DNA from: Burkholderiales bacterium
GTDB lineage: Bacteria; Pseudomonadota; Gammaproteobacteria; Burkholderiales; Burkholderiaceae_F
Assembly: GCA_020248865.1 (NCBI GenBank)
Contig: JADCGS010000005.1
Location: forward strand, 124,001 to 188,000
Length of the DNA: 64,000 bases
Direction of reading: 5' to 3'
Shown: positions 8,851-18,746 of the stretch, piece by piece
Position numbering within the stretch: the first letter of the stretch is position 1
How the letters are laid out: every line of letters begins with the position of its first letter
Position numbers and translations under genes: made by a program
Notes under the pieces: model-generated
Seen by the model: the letters and a program-made list of their open reading frames with translations, nothing else
Told to the model about the DNA's origin: nothing
Database searches by the model: none

Positions 8851-10232
8851 TCAGTCGAGCCGGCGCGCCGGCATGGCGCCGCCGCCCTGGAACAGGGTCA
8901 GCCCGGTGGCGCGGCCATCGCCGCCCGCCGGGCCGATTCCATCGAAGCGGATCACGAGGTCGGTCACCATCGTGTAGAAGTCGCCGCGCGCATCGCGCAG
9001 CAACTCGAAGCGTCCCTGTCCGGTGGCCTGCGCGTACAGCCGGGCGCCGTCCAAGCTCACCGTCAGCACGAAGCCGGGCGCCAGTTCGTAGCGCCCCGCC
9101 ACCGCCTGCGCGGTGGGCAGGTCCAGCGCCACCGGCTTGCGCGCCGGCGCCAGCGGCGCCTGCGCATCGAGCAGGTGCAGCGCAAGATCGTCGAAGCCGC
9201 CGGCCGCATCGGCCAGCACGATGGCGGCGCGGCGGCGCTGTACGTCGAGCACCAGCGTGGCGGAGAAGCCGCCCGTCATGCCGTTGTGAAACAGCAGCGG
9301 CGCGCCGGCTGGGCGCTTCATCAGGTGCCAAGCCCAGGCCAGATCGAACCGCGCGTTGCCGTCGCGCAGCTTCTCCTGCGATGTGCGCAGGGCGCGGCGC
9401 AGCGACTCCGGCGTGCCGGCCGGCACCTCGCCCAGCAGGGCGCGCGCCAGGATCACCAGGTCGTCGACGGTGGAGCGCAGGCCGCCGGCGCCGGCGTAGG
9501 CCACCGGCACGTTCCAGGTGGCGGCCGGCCGGCCGTTGGACAGGCGCCCGGGCGCCAGGCCGTCGTTGCTCGCCACCCGCGTCTCGTGCAGGCCGAGCGG
9601 CTCGAGCACGCGCTCGCGCAGCAGCGCGTCGAACGGCTGGCCGGCGCGCTGCGCCAGCAGGTCCGACAGCATGAGAAAGGCCCAGTTGGAGTACGCGTAG
9701 CGGCCGCTGGCGGGCCGCTTCACCTGCGCCAGCGGGCCGTACACCGTATCCGGACGCAGGTCGGCATACGGATCGGCGGGGTCGGCGGGGCGAAAGCCCG
9801 GCGGCAGCGGCGGCAGGCCGCCATGGTGGGTCAGCAGGTCGGCCAGCGTGATCGCCGACAGCGCCTCGCGCGCCACGCCGGCCGCCGACGGCAGCAGCGC
9901 GGCCAGCGTCTGGTCGAGCCGCACCTCGCCGCGCGCCGCCATCTCGGCTGCCAGCACCCCGACGAAGGCCTTGCTGATGGAGCCGATCTCGAAGCGCGCG
10001 CCCAGCGCCGGCCGCACCGCGCGCAGGCGGTCGGCGCAGGCAGCCCCCACCTGAACCGGCGGCATCGCGTTCAGGTCGACGCGCGCCGCCTGCACGCAGG
10101 CACCGCTGCGGTCCTCCTCGATGCGGTTAACCAGCAGGCCGCTGAGGCGGTCGTTGCCCTGAGCCATCACGCCGCCCGCTCCCAGCGCCGCCGCCAGGGC
10201 TAAGGCAACAGCCTTGCTGCGCCGCGCGCCCA

Positions 10233-10233
<1 letters not shown>
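8851..10233 (-). CDS. Serine hydrolase, class C beta-lactamase / DD-peptidase family
   Basis: A 460-residue exported serine hydrolase of the penicillin-binding-protein/class C beta-lactamase superfamily. The three active-site motifs are present: SxxK as S85-I-S-K88, YxN in YAYSNWAF, and a third-box HNG in FHNGMTGGF in place of KTG. An N-terminal signal peptide ends near VMAQG (about residue 25). A C-terminal beta-domain of about 100 residues follows. The HxG third box is common in esterase or D-aminopeptidase-like members, so a peptidase or esterase is more likely than a true resistance beta-lactamase. The GTG start at 10233 shares one base with the gcdH stop (TAGTG). Confidence 0.86.
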
Positions 10234-11438
<1,205 letters not shown>

Positions 11439-11472
11439 GGTCCGGTGCGCGGGCAGGGGCTGCGATGCGGCT

Positions 11473-11478
11473 AGTCTA
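11473..11478 (-). promoter_or_regulatory. -10-like hexamer upstream of gcdH
   Basis: TAGACT on the minus strand, 34 nt before the gcdH ATG, in the 73-bp gap to the RidA gene. No clear -35. Confidence 0.35.
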
Positions 11479-11511
11479 CGTCGCGCGCCCGGCCGCTGCC
11501 GCGCCCGCCGG

Positions 11512-11925
11512 CTAAGTGCCGCCGGCGCGCTCGTCGGGCCCGATCACGGCCGTGCACTCGATTTCCACCTTGGCACGGTCCTCCATCAGCGCCACCACCT
11601 GCACGGCGGTCATCGCGGGGTAGTTCTGGCCCATCAGCTCGCGGTACACCGCGCCGATCTCGCGGGCGCGCGCCAGGTACTCGCGCTTGTCCACCAGGTA
11701 CCAGGTCATGCGCACGAGGTGGCGCGAATCGCCGCCGGCCTCGGCCAGCACCGCGAGCACGTTTGCGAGGGTCTGCCGCACCTGCGCCACCAGGTCGTCG
11801 GTCTCGAACTGCTGCTGCGCGTTCCAGCCGATCTGGCCGGCGATCGAGACGACGGTGCCCTGTGCGGCCACGCCGTTGGAGTAGCCGCGCGGACGCGACC
11901 AGCCGGGGGGGTGGAGGATCTTCAT
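11512..11925 (-). CDS. RidA/YjgF-family enamine/imine deaminase
   Basis: A 137-residue member of the RidA (YjgF/YER057c/UK114) family, cytoplasmic trimers that hydrolyse reactive enamine/imine intermediates released by PLP enzymes. Family markers include [22 protein letters not shown] at the N-terminal half, [25 protein letters not shown] with the usual hydrophobic/acid pattern, and the C-terminal [15 protein letters not shown]. The usual active-site Arg of RidA proper (near the C-terminus in RVEIE) is replaced by Lys (KVEIE), so this may be a different RidA subgroup. ATG at 11925. A -10-like TACATT is only 6 nt upstream. Confidence 0.88.
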   Translation of the reverse strand: MKILHPPGWSRPRGYSNGVAAQGTVVSIAGQIGWNAQQQFETDDLVAQVRQTLANVLAVLAEAGGDSRHLVRMTWYLVDKREYLARAREIGAVYRELMGQNYPAMTAVQVVALMEDRAKVEIECTAVIGPDERAGGT

Positions 11926-11931
11926 GACGCC

Positions 11932-11937
11932 AATGTA
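11932..11937 (-). promoter_or_regulatory. -10-like hexamer directly before the RidA gene (leaderless candidate)
   Basis: TACATT on the minus strand is separated from the ATG at 11925 by 6 nt. Transcription would then begin at or beside the start codon. Confidence 0.4.
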
Positions 11938-11980
11938 CCCAAGGCGCCGCCCGGCCGGGCACGGGGCCGGCGGCTGGCTG

Positions 11981-12040
11981 CCCGCTCAGTTCTGCTGAGG
12001 CCCGCCGAGGCCCGCTACGGCCCGCTGAAGCCTGCTCAGC
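11981..12040. repeat. Degenerate 10-bp tandem repeat at the 3' end of the thioesterase gene
   Basis: About six consecutive 10-bp units of the type CCCGCYSAGG/CCCGCTGAAG. They span the gap after the thioesterase gene and run into its stop codon (12036-12038). Each unit differs by 1-4 bases. Confidence 0.6.
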
Positions 12041-12446
12041 CGCGCATGAACTCCTGGATCTTCTCGCGCAGGTCCGGCGGCACCGGCACCGGCTTGCCGT
12101 CGCGCTGGCTGATGCAGACGGCCACGCGGTTCAGGCGCACCCGGTCCACGCCGTCCTTGCTGACGCCCATCGTGAATCGCACCGAGCTGCGGCCCAGGTG
12201 CGAGACGATGAGCCAGAAGTCGACCACCTCGCCCATGCGGGTGGGCACGAGGAAGGTGCTCTCCAGTTTCACCGTGGGCAGCGACAGGCCGCGCTGCATG
12301 AGCAGCTCGTCGTAGCGGATCTCCAGGCCTTCGTAGAACCAGTCCTCCACCAGCGCGTTGAAAATGTGGAAGTAGTTGGGATAGAAGACCTGACCGGTCG
12401 CATCGCAGTGCGACAGGCGGATGATGTAGGGCTTGATGAAGGTCAT
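12036..12446 (-). CDS. Acyl-CoA thioesterase, 4HBT hot-dog family
   Basis: A 136-residue single hot-dog domain protein of the 4-hydroxybenzoyl-CoA thioesterase family, hydrolysing an acyl- or aroyl-CoA. The family's N-terminal catalytic segment is CDATGQVFYPNYFHIFN, where Asp is the expected nucleophile/base, followed by the long alpha helix and the beta strands (TFLVPTRMGEVVDFWL, SVRFTMGVSKDG). Length is typical (130-150). The specific substrate is unknown; the neighbouring gcdH and kyn genes suggest an aromatic or amino-acid-derived CoA ester, but this is inference. ATG at 12446. Confidence 0.87.
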   Translation of the reverse strand: MTFIKPYIIRLSHCDATGQVFYPNYFHIFNALVEDWFYEGLEIRYDELLMQRGLSLPTVKLESTFLVPTRMGEVVDFWLIVSHLGRSSVRFTMGVSKDGVDRVRLNRVAVCISQRDGKPVPVPPDLREKIQEFMRG

Positions 12447-12646
12447 GGGCGGGTTGTCCTCGTGGCTGTCGCATGCAGGCGGGAGCGGCCCGGCTCCGAC
12501 CCGCCTTCGTCCGCCCCGCCCATGACTTCGTCGATCGGGCTACGAGGGGGCTTGGCCGGCCCCCGCGCGCTCCCCCGGCCAGGGACAGGGTCTTCGTCGA
12601 TGACTGCAGTATCGGCCGCGACGGCTCAATCCTCGATCCTCGGTCC
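12447..12646. other. Intergenic gap between kynA and the thioesterase gene
   Basis: 200 bp with no supported gene. A run of CCTCGATCCTCGGTCCTCAC-like words lies next to the kynA stop. No terminator hairpin with a U-tract was found. Confidence 0.4.
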
Positions 12647-13483
12647 TCACAAATCCGTCCGCGCCTTCCACAGCTCGGGAAACAGCACCACGTCGAGCAT
12701 GCGGCGCAGGTAGCTCACGCCGCCGGTGCCGCCGGTGCCGCGCTTGAAGCCGATGATGCGCTCCACCGTGGTCACGTGCCGGAAGCGCCACTGGCGGAAC
12801 GCATCCTCCAGGTCCACCAGCTCCTCGGCCAGTTCATACAGCTCCCAGTGCTCGCGCGGCGCGCGGTACACCGCCAGCCAGGCGTGCTCGACCGACTCGT
12901 CGAACGTCCAGGGCTCGCGCACGTCGCGCGCCAGCACGGCCGGCGCGATCGCCAGCCCGCGCCTCGCCAGCAATGCGAGCGCCTCGTCGTACAGCGAGGG
13001 CGCGGCCAGCGCCTGCGCCAGGGACTGCTGGATATCGGCACGGTGCGCGTGCGGCTTGAGCATCGCCGCGTTCTTGTTGCCCAGGATGTACTCGATGGCC
13101 CGGTACTGCCAGCTCTGAAAGCCCGAACTGGCCCCCAGATAGGGCCGAATCGCGCTGTACTCGGAGGGCGTCATGGTGGCCAGCACGTTCCAGGCGTGCA
13201 CCAGTTGTTCCATCACGCGCGACACCCGCGCCAGCATCTTGAAGGCGGCCGGCAGGTCGTCGGCCGCGATGGCTGCGCGCGCGGCCGTCAGCTCGTGCAG
13301 CGCCAGCTTCATCCACAGCTCGCTGGTCTGGTGCTGCACGATGAACAGCAGCTCGTTGGGGTCGGGCGAGCGCGGCTGCTGGGCGCCGAGGATGGCGTCC
13401 AGCCGCAGGTAGTCGCCGTAGGTCATCGAGCCCGCATAGTCCGTGCGGGCGCCGTCGTCGGCCGGGTCGATCGGCTGCGCCAT
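12647..13483 (-). CDS. kynA: Tryptophan 2,3-dioxygenase
   Basis: A heme enzyme opening the indole ring of L-tryptophan to N-formylkynurenine, the first step of the kynurenine pathway. The 278-residue protein has the family's [15 protein letters not shown] motif (active-site His51), [13 protein letters not shown], the axial heme ligand His236 in [13 protein letters not shown] and the GTGGTGG substrate loop near the C-terminus. It begins with ATG at 13483, one base overlapping the kynU stop (TGATG). It is the last gene of kynB-kynU-kynA, the usual three-gene set converting tryptophan to anthranilate. Confidence 0.97.
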   Translation of the reverse strand: MAQPIDPADDGARTDYAGSMTYGDYLRLDAILGAQQPRSPDPNELLFIVQHQTSELWMKLALHELTAARAAIAADDLPAAFKMLARVSRVMEQLVHAWNVLATMTPSEYSAIRPYLGASSGFQSWQYRAIEYILGNKNAAMLKPHAHRADIQQSLAQALAAPSLYDEALALLARRGLAIAPAVLARDVREPWTFDESVEHAWLAVYRAPREHWELYELAEELVDLEDAFRQWRFRHVTTVERIIGFKRGTGGTGGVSYLRRMLDVVLFPELWKARTDL

Positions 13484-14763
13484 CAGGTCACCGCCTTGCG
13501 CTGCGAATACTGCGGCGCGTCGTGGGCGCGCGTCGCCAGCACCTCGCGCAGGGCCTCGGCGGCGTCCCACACGTCGGTGTACGACACGTACAGGGGTGCA
13601 AAGCCGAAGCGCAGGATGTCGGGCGCGCGAAAGTCGCCGATCACGCCGCGCCCGATCAAGGCCTGCATGACGGGCCAGGCTTGCGGATGCGCAAAGCAGA
13701 CCTGGCTGCCGCGCCGTGCCGGCTGGCGCGGGCTCGCCAGCCGCAACTCGGACTCCTGGCAACGCGACTCCACCTGCTCGATGAACAGCTCCGTCAGCGC
13801 CACGCTCTTGGCGCGCAGCGCGGGCACGCCGGCCGCCAGCACCGTCTCTACGCCGCACTCGAGCGCGGCCAGCGCAAGGATGGACGGCGTGCCGACGACA
13901 AAGCGCCCGATGCCCGGCGCCGGCTCGTACTGCGGCACGAAGTCGAAGGGCGCGCGATGCCCCAGCCAGCCCGACAGCGGCTGCGCGAATGCATCGTCGG
14001 CCATCGTGGCCAGGTGCCGCCGCGCCACGTAGACGAAGGCCGGTGCGCCGGGGCCGCCGTTGAGGTACTTGTAGCCGCAGCCCACCGCAAAGTCGGCGCG
14101 CGCAGCACCCAGGTCCACCGGCACCGCGCCGGCCGAGTGCGCCAGGTCCCACACCGTGAGCGCCCCCTTGGCTTGGGCCAGCTCCGTGAGCGAGGCCATG
14201 TGGTGCATGGCGCCGGTGGCGAAGTTCACGTGCGTGAGCATCAGCACCGCCACGCGCTCGCCCAGCCGCGCCAGCGCCGCGGGCACTTCGTCGAAGCCGA
14301 CGAGTTGCAGCTCGTAATGCCCGCCCATCAGCTCGGCCAGCCCCTGCGCCATGTACAGATCGGTCGGGAAGTTGCCGCGCTCCGACAGGATGATCCGCCG
14401 CTCGCGCATCGACAGTTGCGGCCGCTGCCCCTGCAGCCGCAGCGCGCAGGCCAGTACCTTGAACAGGTTGAGCGAGGTCGAGTCGGCGCAGATCACCTCC
14501 TCGGCCTGCGCGCCGATCAGTTCGGCGATGCGGGCGCCGACCCGCGCCGGCAGGTCGACCCAGCCGGCCGTGTTCCACGAGCCGATGAGCCCGCGGCCCC
14601 ACTCCTGGCGCACCACCTCGTCCACCCGCGCGGCCGTGGTGGCCGGCAGGGCGCCGAGCGAGTTGCCGTCCAGGTAGATCACCCCCGGCGGCAGCGCAAA
14701 GGCGGCGCGGTGCGGCGCCAGCGGGTCGGCCGCGTCGCGGGCCAGGCAGTCGTTGCGGGTCAT
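13483..14763 (-). CDS. kynU: Kynureninase
   Basis: A PLP-dependent hydrolase cleaving L-kynurenine to anthranilate and alanine. The 426-residue protein is fold-type I. The cofactor lysine is K232 in [14 protein letters not shown], preceded by [15 protein letters not shown], whose Asp contacts the pyridine nitrogen. The N-terminal [11 protein letters not shown] is typical of kynureninases. The ATG at 14763 overlaps the kynB stop by 4 nt (ATGA) and the gene's stop overlaps the kynA start, so all three proteins are probably translationally coupled. Confidence 0.97.
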   Translation of the reverse strand: MTRNDCLARDAADPLAPHRAAFALPPGVIYLDGNSLGALPATTAARVDEVVRQEWGRGLIGSWNTAGWVDLPARVGARIAELIGAQAEEVICADSTSLNLFKVLACALRLQGQRPQLSMRERRIILSERGNFPTDLYMAQGLAELMGGHYELQLVGFDEVPAALARLGERVAVLMLTHVNFATGAMHHMASLTELAQAKGALTVWDLAHSAGAVPVDLGAARADFAVGCGYKYLNGGPGAPAFVYVARRHLATMADDAFAQPLSGWLGHRAPFDFVPQYEPAPGIGRFVVGTPSILALAALECGVETVLAAGVPALRAKSVALTELFIEQVESRCQESELRLASPRQPARRGSQVCFAHPQAWPVMQALIGRGVIGDFRAPDILRFGFAPLYVSYTDVWDAAEALREVLATRAHDAPQYSQRKAVT

Positions 14764-15401
14764 GGTGCGGTCGCTCGCAAGGGCAGGGGGCGCAGCACGG
14801 CACGCACCGGGCTGGCGTCCAGACCCTGCCAGCGCAGCGGCAGGGCAATCAGTTCATAGTCGCCCGGGGGTACCGCATCGAGCAGCAGGCCTTCGAGGAT
14901 GGCCATGCCGTGCGCCCGCACGCGCTGGTGCGCCGCCAGTGTCTTGCTCTGCTCCGGGTCGAGCGACGGCGTGTCGATGCCGACCAGTCGGACGCCCTGC
15001 GCATGCAGCAGGTCGATCGCCGCGGGCTCGATGGCGGCGAAGTGCGGGTCCCACTGCGCCGTCGGTGCCTGCGCGTAGGTACGCACCAGCAGGCGCGGCG
15101 GCGTGCCCGTCAGATGCGGCGCCAGTTGCGCCGCCGTTACCAGCGGGCGCGCGCCGATGGCGTGCACCACGCGGCACGGGCCGAGGTAGGTCTGCAGCGG
15201 CACTTCGGCGATCGAGGCGCCGGCCGCGTCGTAGTGCAGCGGTGCGTCGGCGTGACTGCCGGTGTGCGGCGACAGCGTCACCTCCGACACGTTGACCGGG
15301 CAGCCGGGAGCGACCTTCCAGGCCCACCGGGCGGCAAACGCCGTGTCGCCCGGAAAGACCGGAAAGCCGGGGGCAACGAGCGGGGAGATGTCGTAGAGCA
15401 T
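14760..15401 (-). CDS. kynB: Kynurenine formamidase
   Basis: A metal-dependent cyclase-fold enzyme that hydrolyses N-formylkynurenine to kynurenine and formate. The 213-residue protein begins MLYDISPLV, typical for KynB, with the metal-binding [11 protein letters not shown] (His46, His50, Asp52, His56) and a later HxxxxxH-type region ([10 protein letters not shown]). A longer in-frame N-terminus upstream of 15401 is low-complexity and was rejected. It is first in the kyn operon. A -10-like TAGAAT (15502-15507, minus strand) lies about 100 nt upstream. No kynR regulator gene is adjacent. Confidence 0.96.
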   Translation of the reverse strand: MLYDISPLVAPGFPVFPGDTAFAARWAWKVAPGCPVNVSEVTLSPHTGSHADAPLHYDAAGASIAEVPLQTYLGPCRVVHAIGARPLVTAAQLAPHLTGTPPRLLVRTYAQAPTAQWDPHFAAIEPAAIDLLHAQGVRLVGIDTPSLDPEQSKTLAAHQRVRAHGMAILEGLLLDAVPPGDYELIALPLRWQGLDASPVRAVLRPLPLRATAP

Positions 15402-15672
15402 CGAGCGGGGCGTCGGGGCCGGGGATCGGGGGGGGCGGGAGCGGTCGGAAGTGGCGGTCCAAGGCTGCCGGCGGGCAGCGGCCGAGCGCTTCGGCGAAGA
15501 CATTCTATGGCCCGGCCCTCAAGCCCCGCCGGGCCTTCCCGGCCCGCGCGGCGTGCTCGGCTCGCGTGACTGCGCCGGCGACCTCGGCTGTCATCGCCCG
15601 CACCGCTCAGCGGCTATCCTTCGCGCCCGCGGACTTCCGCTGTCCACCGCGCACGCCCCCGCGCCGTTCCCG
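15402..15672. promoter_or_regulatory. Divergent control region between kynB and the EamA gene
   Basis: The 271-bp gap between divergent genes carries -10-like hexamers on both strands: TAGAAT for kynB (15502-15507, minus) and TATCCT for the EamA gene (15615-15620, plus). -35 elements and an operator could not be defined. Confidence 0.35.
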
Positions 15673-16554
15673 TTGTCCCTCGACCCTCGCACCGCCTTCC
15701 TGCTGACGCTGCCGCCGCTGTTCTGGGCCGGCAACGCGGTGTTCGCGCGCCTGCTGGTGGGCGATGTGCCGCCGCTGCAGTTGTCGCTGCTGCGCTGGCT
15801 GCTGGCGCTGGCGATCTTCCTGCCGTTTGCGTGGCGGCCGCTGTGGGAGCACCGCGCCGTCCTGCGCGCGTGCTGGCGCGATGTGGCGCTGATCGGCGTG
15901 CTCGGCGTGGGCCTGTACAACACGCTGCAGTACCTGGCGGTGCAGACCTCCACCGCCGTCAACGTGACGCTGATTGCGGCCTCCACGCCGGTGTTCGCGC
16001 TCGTCTTCGGCGTCCTGCTCTTTAACGAGCAGGCGCGCCGCGCACAGTGGCTCGGGGCCGCGCTGTCGATCGGCGGCGTGCTGTGGGTGCTGCTGCGCGG
16101 GCAGCCGGCCAGCATCGCGCAACTCGCCTTCGTGCCGGGCGATCTCATCATGATCGCTGCCAACATCACGTGGGCGCTGTACACCTGGTTCCTGCGCAAG
16201 CGGCGGCCTGATCTGCCGTTTGCGCCGTTGCTGGCAGCGCAGATGCTGGTCGGGTCGCTGTTCGTGCTGCCGCTGGCGGTGGGCGAGGCGGCCGTCGGTG
16301 CCGACATCCGCTGGAGCGGCACGGTGCTGCTCGTGCTGGCCTACATGGCGCTGTTCCCCTCGATTGCCGCCTACTACTGCTGGGACCGCGGCGTGACCCG
16401 CGTCGGCGCCGTGGTGCCGGTGCACTTTGCCAACCTGACGCCGCTGTTTGCCGCGCTGCTGTCCACCCTGGTGCTGGGCGAGTCGCCGCAGCTGTATCAC
16501 CTGATCGGCCTGGTGCTGATCATCGGCGGCATCCACGTGGCCAGCCGCAAGTAG
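15673..16554 (+). CDS. EamA/DMT-family transporter
   Basis: A roughly 293-residue inner-membrane protein with about ten hydrophobic helices in two EamA repeats, for example FLLTLPPLFWAGNAVFARLLV opening repeat 1 and LIMIAANITWALYTWFLRKR opening repeat 2. It ends in the typical LIGLVLIIGGIHVASRK. DMT transporters export amino acids, nucleobases or metabolites; the substrate is not deducible. The start is uncertain: no ATG precedes the first helix, so TTG at 15673 is used as it gives a normal length. It is transcribed divergently from the kyn operon. Confidence 0.86.
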   Translation: MSLDPRTAFLLTLPPLFWAGNAVFARLLVGDVPPLQLSLLRWLLALAIFLPFAWRPLWEHRAVLRACWRDVALIGVLGVGLYNTLQYLAVQTSTAVNVTLIAASTPVFALVFGVLLFNEQARRAQWLGAALSIGGVLWVLLRGQPASIAQLAFVPGDLIMIAANITWALYTWFLRKRRPDLPFAPLLAAQMLVGSLFVLPLAVGEAAVGADIRWSGTVLLVLAYMALFPSIAAYYCWDRGVTRVGAVVPVHFANLTPLFAALLSTLVLGESPQLYHLIGLVLIIGGIHVASRK

Positions 16555-16625
16555 CGGGGCGGCCGGACCCGGTTGCCGGGCCGCCGCGTGCTGCCACCGC
16601 CGGTCGCCTTGTTGATCCGGCAGTC

Positions 16626-17168
16626 CTACCAGGGCTTGAGCAACTGGCGCGGCAGCGGTGCCTCCGCCAGGTCGGTCACCCAGCGGCTGCCGTGGAAGAT
16701 GAGCGGGTTGCCGCCGGCGCCGTGAAAGCTCTGGACGCGGCCGACCAGGATCACATGGTCGCCCTCGTCGTACTGGCTGCGGGGGCTGCACTCGAACCAG
16801 GCCACGCAGCCGGCGATCAGCGGCAGGCCGCCGGGCCCCTCGGCCCACGCCGTGGCGGCGCCGAACTTATCGGCTCCGCGGGTGGCAAAGCGCTGCGCCA
16901 GCGCCAGCTGGTCGCCGGCCAGCACGTGCACCAGCCAGCCGCTGCAGCGCCGGAACGCCTCGAAGCTGGAGGCGCTGCGCGCCACGCTCCACAGCACCAG
17001 GGGCGGGTCGAGCGAGACGCTGGTGAAGGAGTTGACCGTCATCCCCGCCGGCGCGCCGTCGCGTGTGCGCGTGGTGATGAGGGTGACGCCGGTGGCGTAC
17101 TGCGCGAGCGCCTTGCGGAATTCGGTCGTGGCGGGCGCTGCGGGCGGGGCTTGGGTCTTGGCTTGCAC
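16626..17168 (-). CDS. Flavin reductase-like domain protein
   Basis: A 180-residue FMN-binding split-barrel protein of the flavin-reductase-like family, which supplies reduced flavin to two-component monooxygenases using NAD(P)H. The core pattern is visible: ALAQYATGVTLITTRT, AGMTVNSFTSVSLDPPLVLWSV, SGWLVHVLAGDQLALAQRFA and EGDHVILVGRVQSF. No partner oxygenase is adjacent. The start is GTG at 17168; a TACAAT -10-like element ends 6 nt before it. Its 3' end lies 71 bp from the convergent EamA gene. Confidence 0.9.
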   Translation of the reverse strand: MQAKTQAPPAAPATTEFRKALAQYATGVTLITTRTRDGAPAGMTVNSFTSVSLDPPLVLWSVARSASSFEAFRRCSGWLVHVLAGDQLALAQRFATRGADKFGAATAWAEGPGGLPLIAGCVAWFECSPRSQYDEGDHVILVGRVQSFHGAGGNPLIFHGSRWVTDLAEAPLPRQLLKPW

Positions 17169-17174
17169 CCGTGG

Positions 17175-17180
17175 ATTGTA
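17175..17180 (-). promoter_or_regulatory. -10-like hexamer directly before the flavin reductase gene (leaderless candidate)
   Basis: TACAAT on the minus strand, 6 nt before the GTG at 17168. The preceding sequence is GC-rich with no obvious Shine-Dalgarno site between hexamer and start. Confidence 0.42.
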
Positions 17181-17333
17181 CGGAGGGCGGCGACCGCCTC
17201 TGCAATCCGGGAGCGCCGGTGCGGGCCCGACGCGGTTCGCACCCCGGGTCGGCGGTTTGCCGCGGTACGATGCCGCGCAAACGCCTTCTGCCGCTGGTGC
17301 CTGCAGCGGCGCTGTGCTGGATTGGGAGTCCTC

Positions 17334-17711
17334 ATGTCCCGCGCCCTTCTGCCCGCCTACGAGACCCTCATCGAGCAGCGCATCCGCGAGGCCACCGAGC
17401 GCGGCGACTTCGAGGGGCTGCCGGGCACGGGTCAGCCGATGCAACTGGACGACGACCTGCTGGTGCCCGAGGAGGTGCGCGTGGCGCATCGCATCCTCCG
17501 CAACGCGGGCTACGTGCCGCCGGAGGCGCTGCAGGTGTCGCAGATCAATCAACTGGTGGCGCTGGCCGGGCGCAGCGAGTTCGAGGCGGCCGGCGGCGAC
17601 CAGCGCCTGCGTGCGCTGCTGATCCAGCTCGAACTGGCGGGTCGGCCTGTTGCGGCAGCCCAGGCCTGGCAGGACTACCAGGACGCGCTGATCCGCGCGC
17701 GCGGCGGCTGA
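17334..17711 (+). CDS. DUF1992 (DnaJ-homologue C28 conserved domain) protein
   Basis: A 125-residue cytoplasmic protein of the DUF1992 family, the domain also found in eukaryotic DNAJC28. The family's N-terminal signature is clear: ETLIEQRIREATERGDFEGLPGTGQPM followed by a short acidic turn and VRVAHRILRNAGYVPPE. The biochemical role of the family is unknown. ATG at 17334; the translated length matches the family. It is divergent from the flavin reductase gene and followed by a repeat-rich gap before lemA. Confidence 0.9.
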   Translation: MSRALLPAYETLIEQRIREATERGDFEGLPGTGQPMQLDDDLLVPEEVRVAHRILRNAGYVPPEALQVSQINQLVALAGRSEFEAAGGDQRLRALLIQLELAGRPVAAAQAWQDYQDALIRARGG

Positions 17712-17770
17712 GCGCCGGGGTGCCCGGGGCGGGGCCCGCAGGCGGCGGCGTGCGGGCCGCGCGGGCGCGC

Positions 17771-17886
17771 ACCGGCACCAAGCGGCACCAAGCGGCACCA
17801 AGCGGCATCGAACAGCACCGAGCAGCGCCGAGCAGCGCCGAGCAGCGCCGAGCAGCCTCGAACAAATCCGAGCAGCACCGAGCGGC
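17771..17886. repeat. 10-bp tandem repeat array upstream of lemA
   Basis: About 11.5 consecutive copies of a 10-bp unit. The first part is AGCGGCACCA (at 17781, 17791 and nearby), changing to AGCAGCGCCG (17821-17850) and then degenerate AACAAATCCG and AGCAGCACCG. Unit length is constant while the sequence drifts from one end to the other. It fills most of the 254-bp gap between the DUF1992 gene and lemA. Confidence 0.88.
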
Positions 17887-17965
17887 GCGCGCAGGCGCCC
17901 TTGAAGATGGCCCGCCAGCCCGCATGTTGCGGGCGTCAGATCAAGCACAAACTCTCGGAGGAATC

Positions 17966-18604
17966 ATGCATCCTGCCCTTGCCCTCGAAACCCCGTCCGC
18001 TGGTCGGTCGCGCGGGCTGCGCCTGGCGCTGCTGGCGCTGCTGGCGACCGTGCTCTCGGGTTGCGGCTACAACGAGATCCAGAGCCGCGACGAGGCGGTG
18101 AAGGCGGCCTGGGCCGAGGTGCTCAGCCAGTACCAGCGCCGCGCCGACCTGATTCCCAACATCGTCAACACCGTCAAGGGCGAGGCCAACTTCGAGCAGG
18201 AGACGCTGACCCGCGTGGTGGAGGCGCGCGCCCGCGCCACCAGCATCCAGGCCACGCCCGAACTGGTCAACGACCCGGCGGCGCTCGCGCGCTTCAACCA
18301 GGCGCAGGGCGAGCTGAGCTCGGCTCTGAGCCGCCTGCTGATGGTGGTGGAGAACTACCCCAACCTGAAGGCCAACGCCGGCTTTCAGGACCTGCGCGCA
18401 CAGCTCGAAGGCACCGAGAATCGCATCGGCATCGCGCGCAACAAATACATCAAGGCCACGCAGGACTACAACGTCTTCGTGCGCCAGTTCCCGCAGAACC
18501 TGACCGCGATGGTGTTCGGCTACCAGGAGCGCGCGCAGTTCACGGTCGAAAACGAGAAGGCGATCCAGACCGCGCCGACGGTGGATTTCGGGGCCAAGAA
18601 GTAG
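17966..18604 (+). CDS. lemA: LemA-family lipoprotein
   Basis: A 212-residue LemA-family protein, anchored by an N-terminal hydrophobic segment. Here the anchor ends in a lipobox, LSGC (Cys about 31). The conserved LemA core is present: YNEIQSRDEAVKAAWAEVLSQYQRRADLIPNIVNTVKG, the RAxAT and QxxLSSALSRLLMVVENYPNLKAN motifs, and RNKYIKATQDYNVFVRQFP. Function is not settled; the gene is often found with TPM-domain genes, as here. A strong ribosome-binding site GGAGGA (17957-17962) lies 3 nt before the ATG. It is first of a three-gene envelope-protein operon. Confidence 0.94.
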   Translation: MHPALALETPSAGRSRGLRLALLALLATVLSGCGYNEIQSRDEAVKAAWAEVLSQYQRRADLIPNIVNTVKGEANFEQETLTRVVEARARATSIQATPELVNDPAALARFNQAQGELSSALSRLLMVVENYPNLKANAGFQDLRAQLEGTENRIGIARNKYIKATQDYNVFVRQFPQNLTAMVFGYQERAQFTVENEKAIQTAPTVDFGAKK

Positions 18605-18746
18605 TGGCCGCAAGGGCTCGTGCGCCGGCGCTTGCGCCGGCGGCGCCTTGCCCCGTCCGATCCCCTGCCGTCTGGCTGCCCCGCCGAACCTGTGCTGCCG
18701 CCGACAGACCACTGACGCCTCGCGCATCTTGCCTCCTTGCCGTCTC

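Noticed and set aside
18624-18641. Terminator between lemA and the first TPM gene
   Set aside because: A perfect 8-bp inverted repeat exists (GCCGGCGC/GCGCCGGC) but the 2-nt loop and lack of a T-run make termination unlikely, and the genes form a known functional set.
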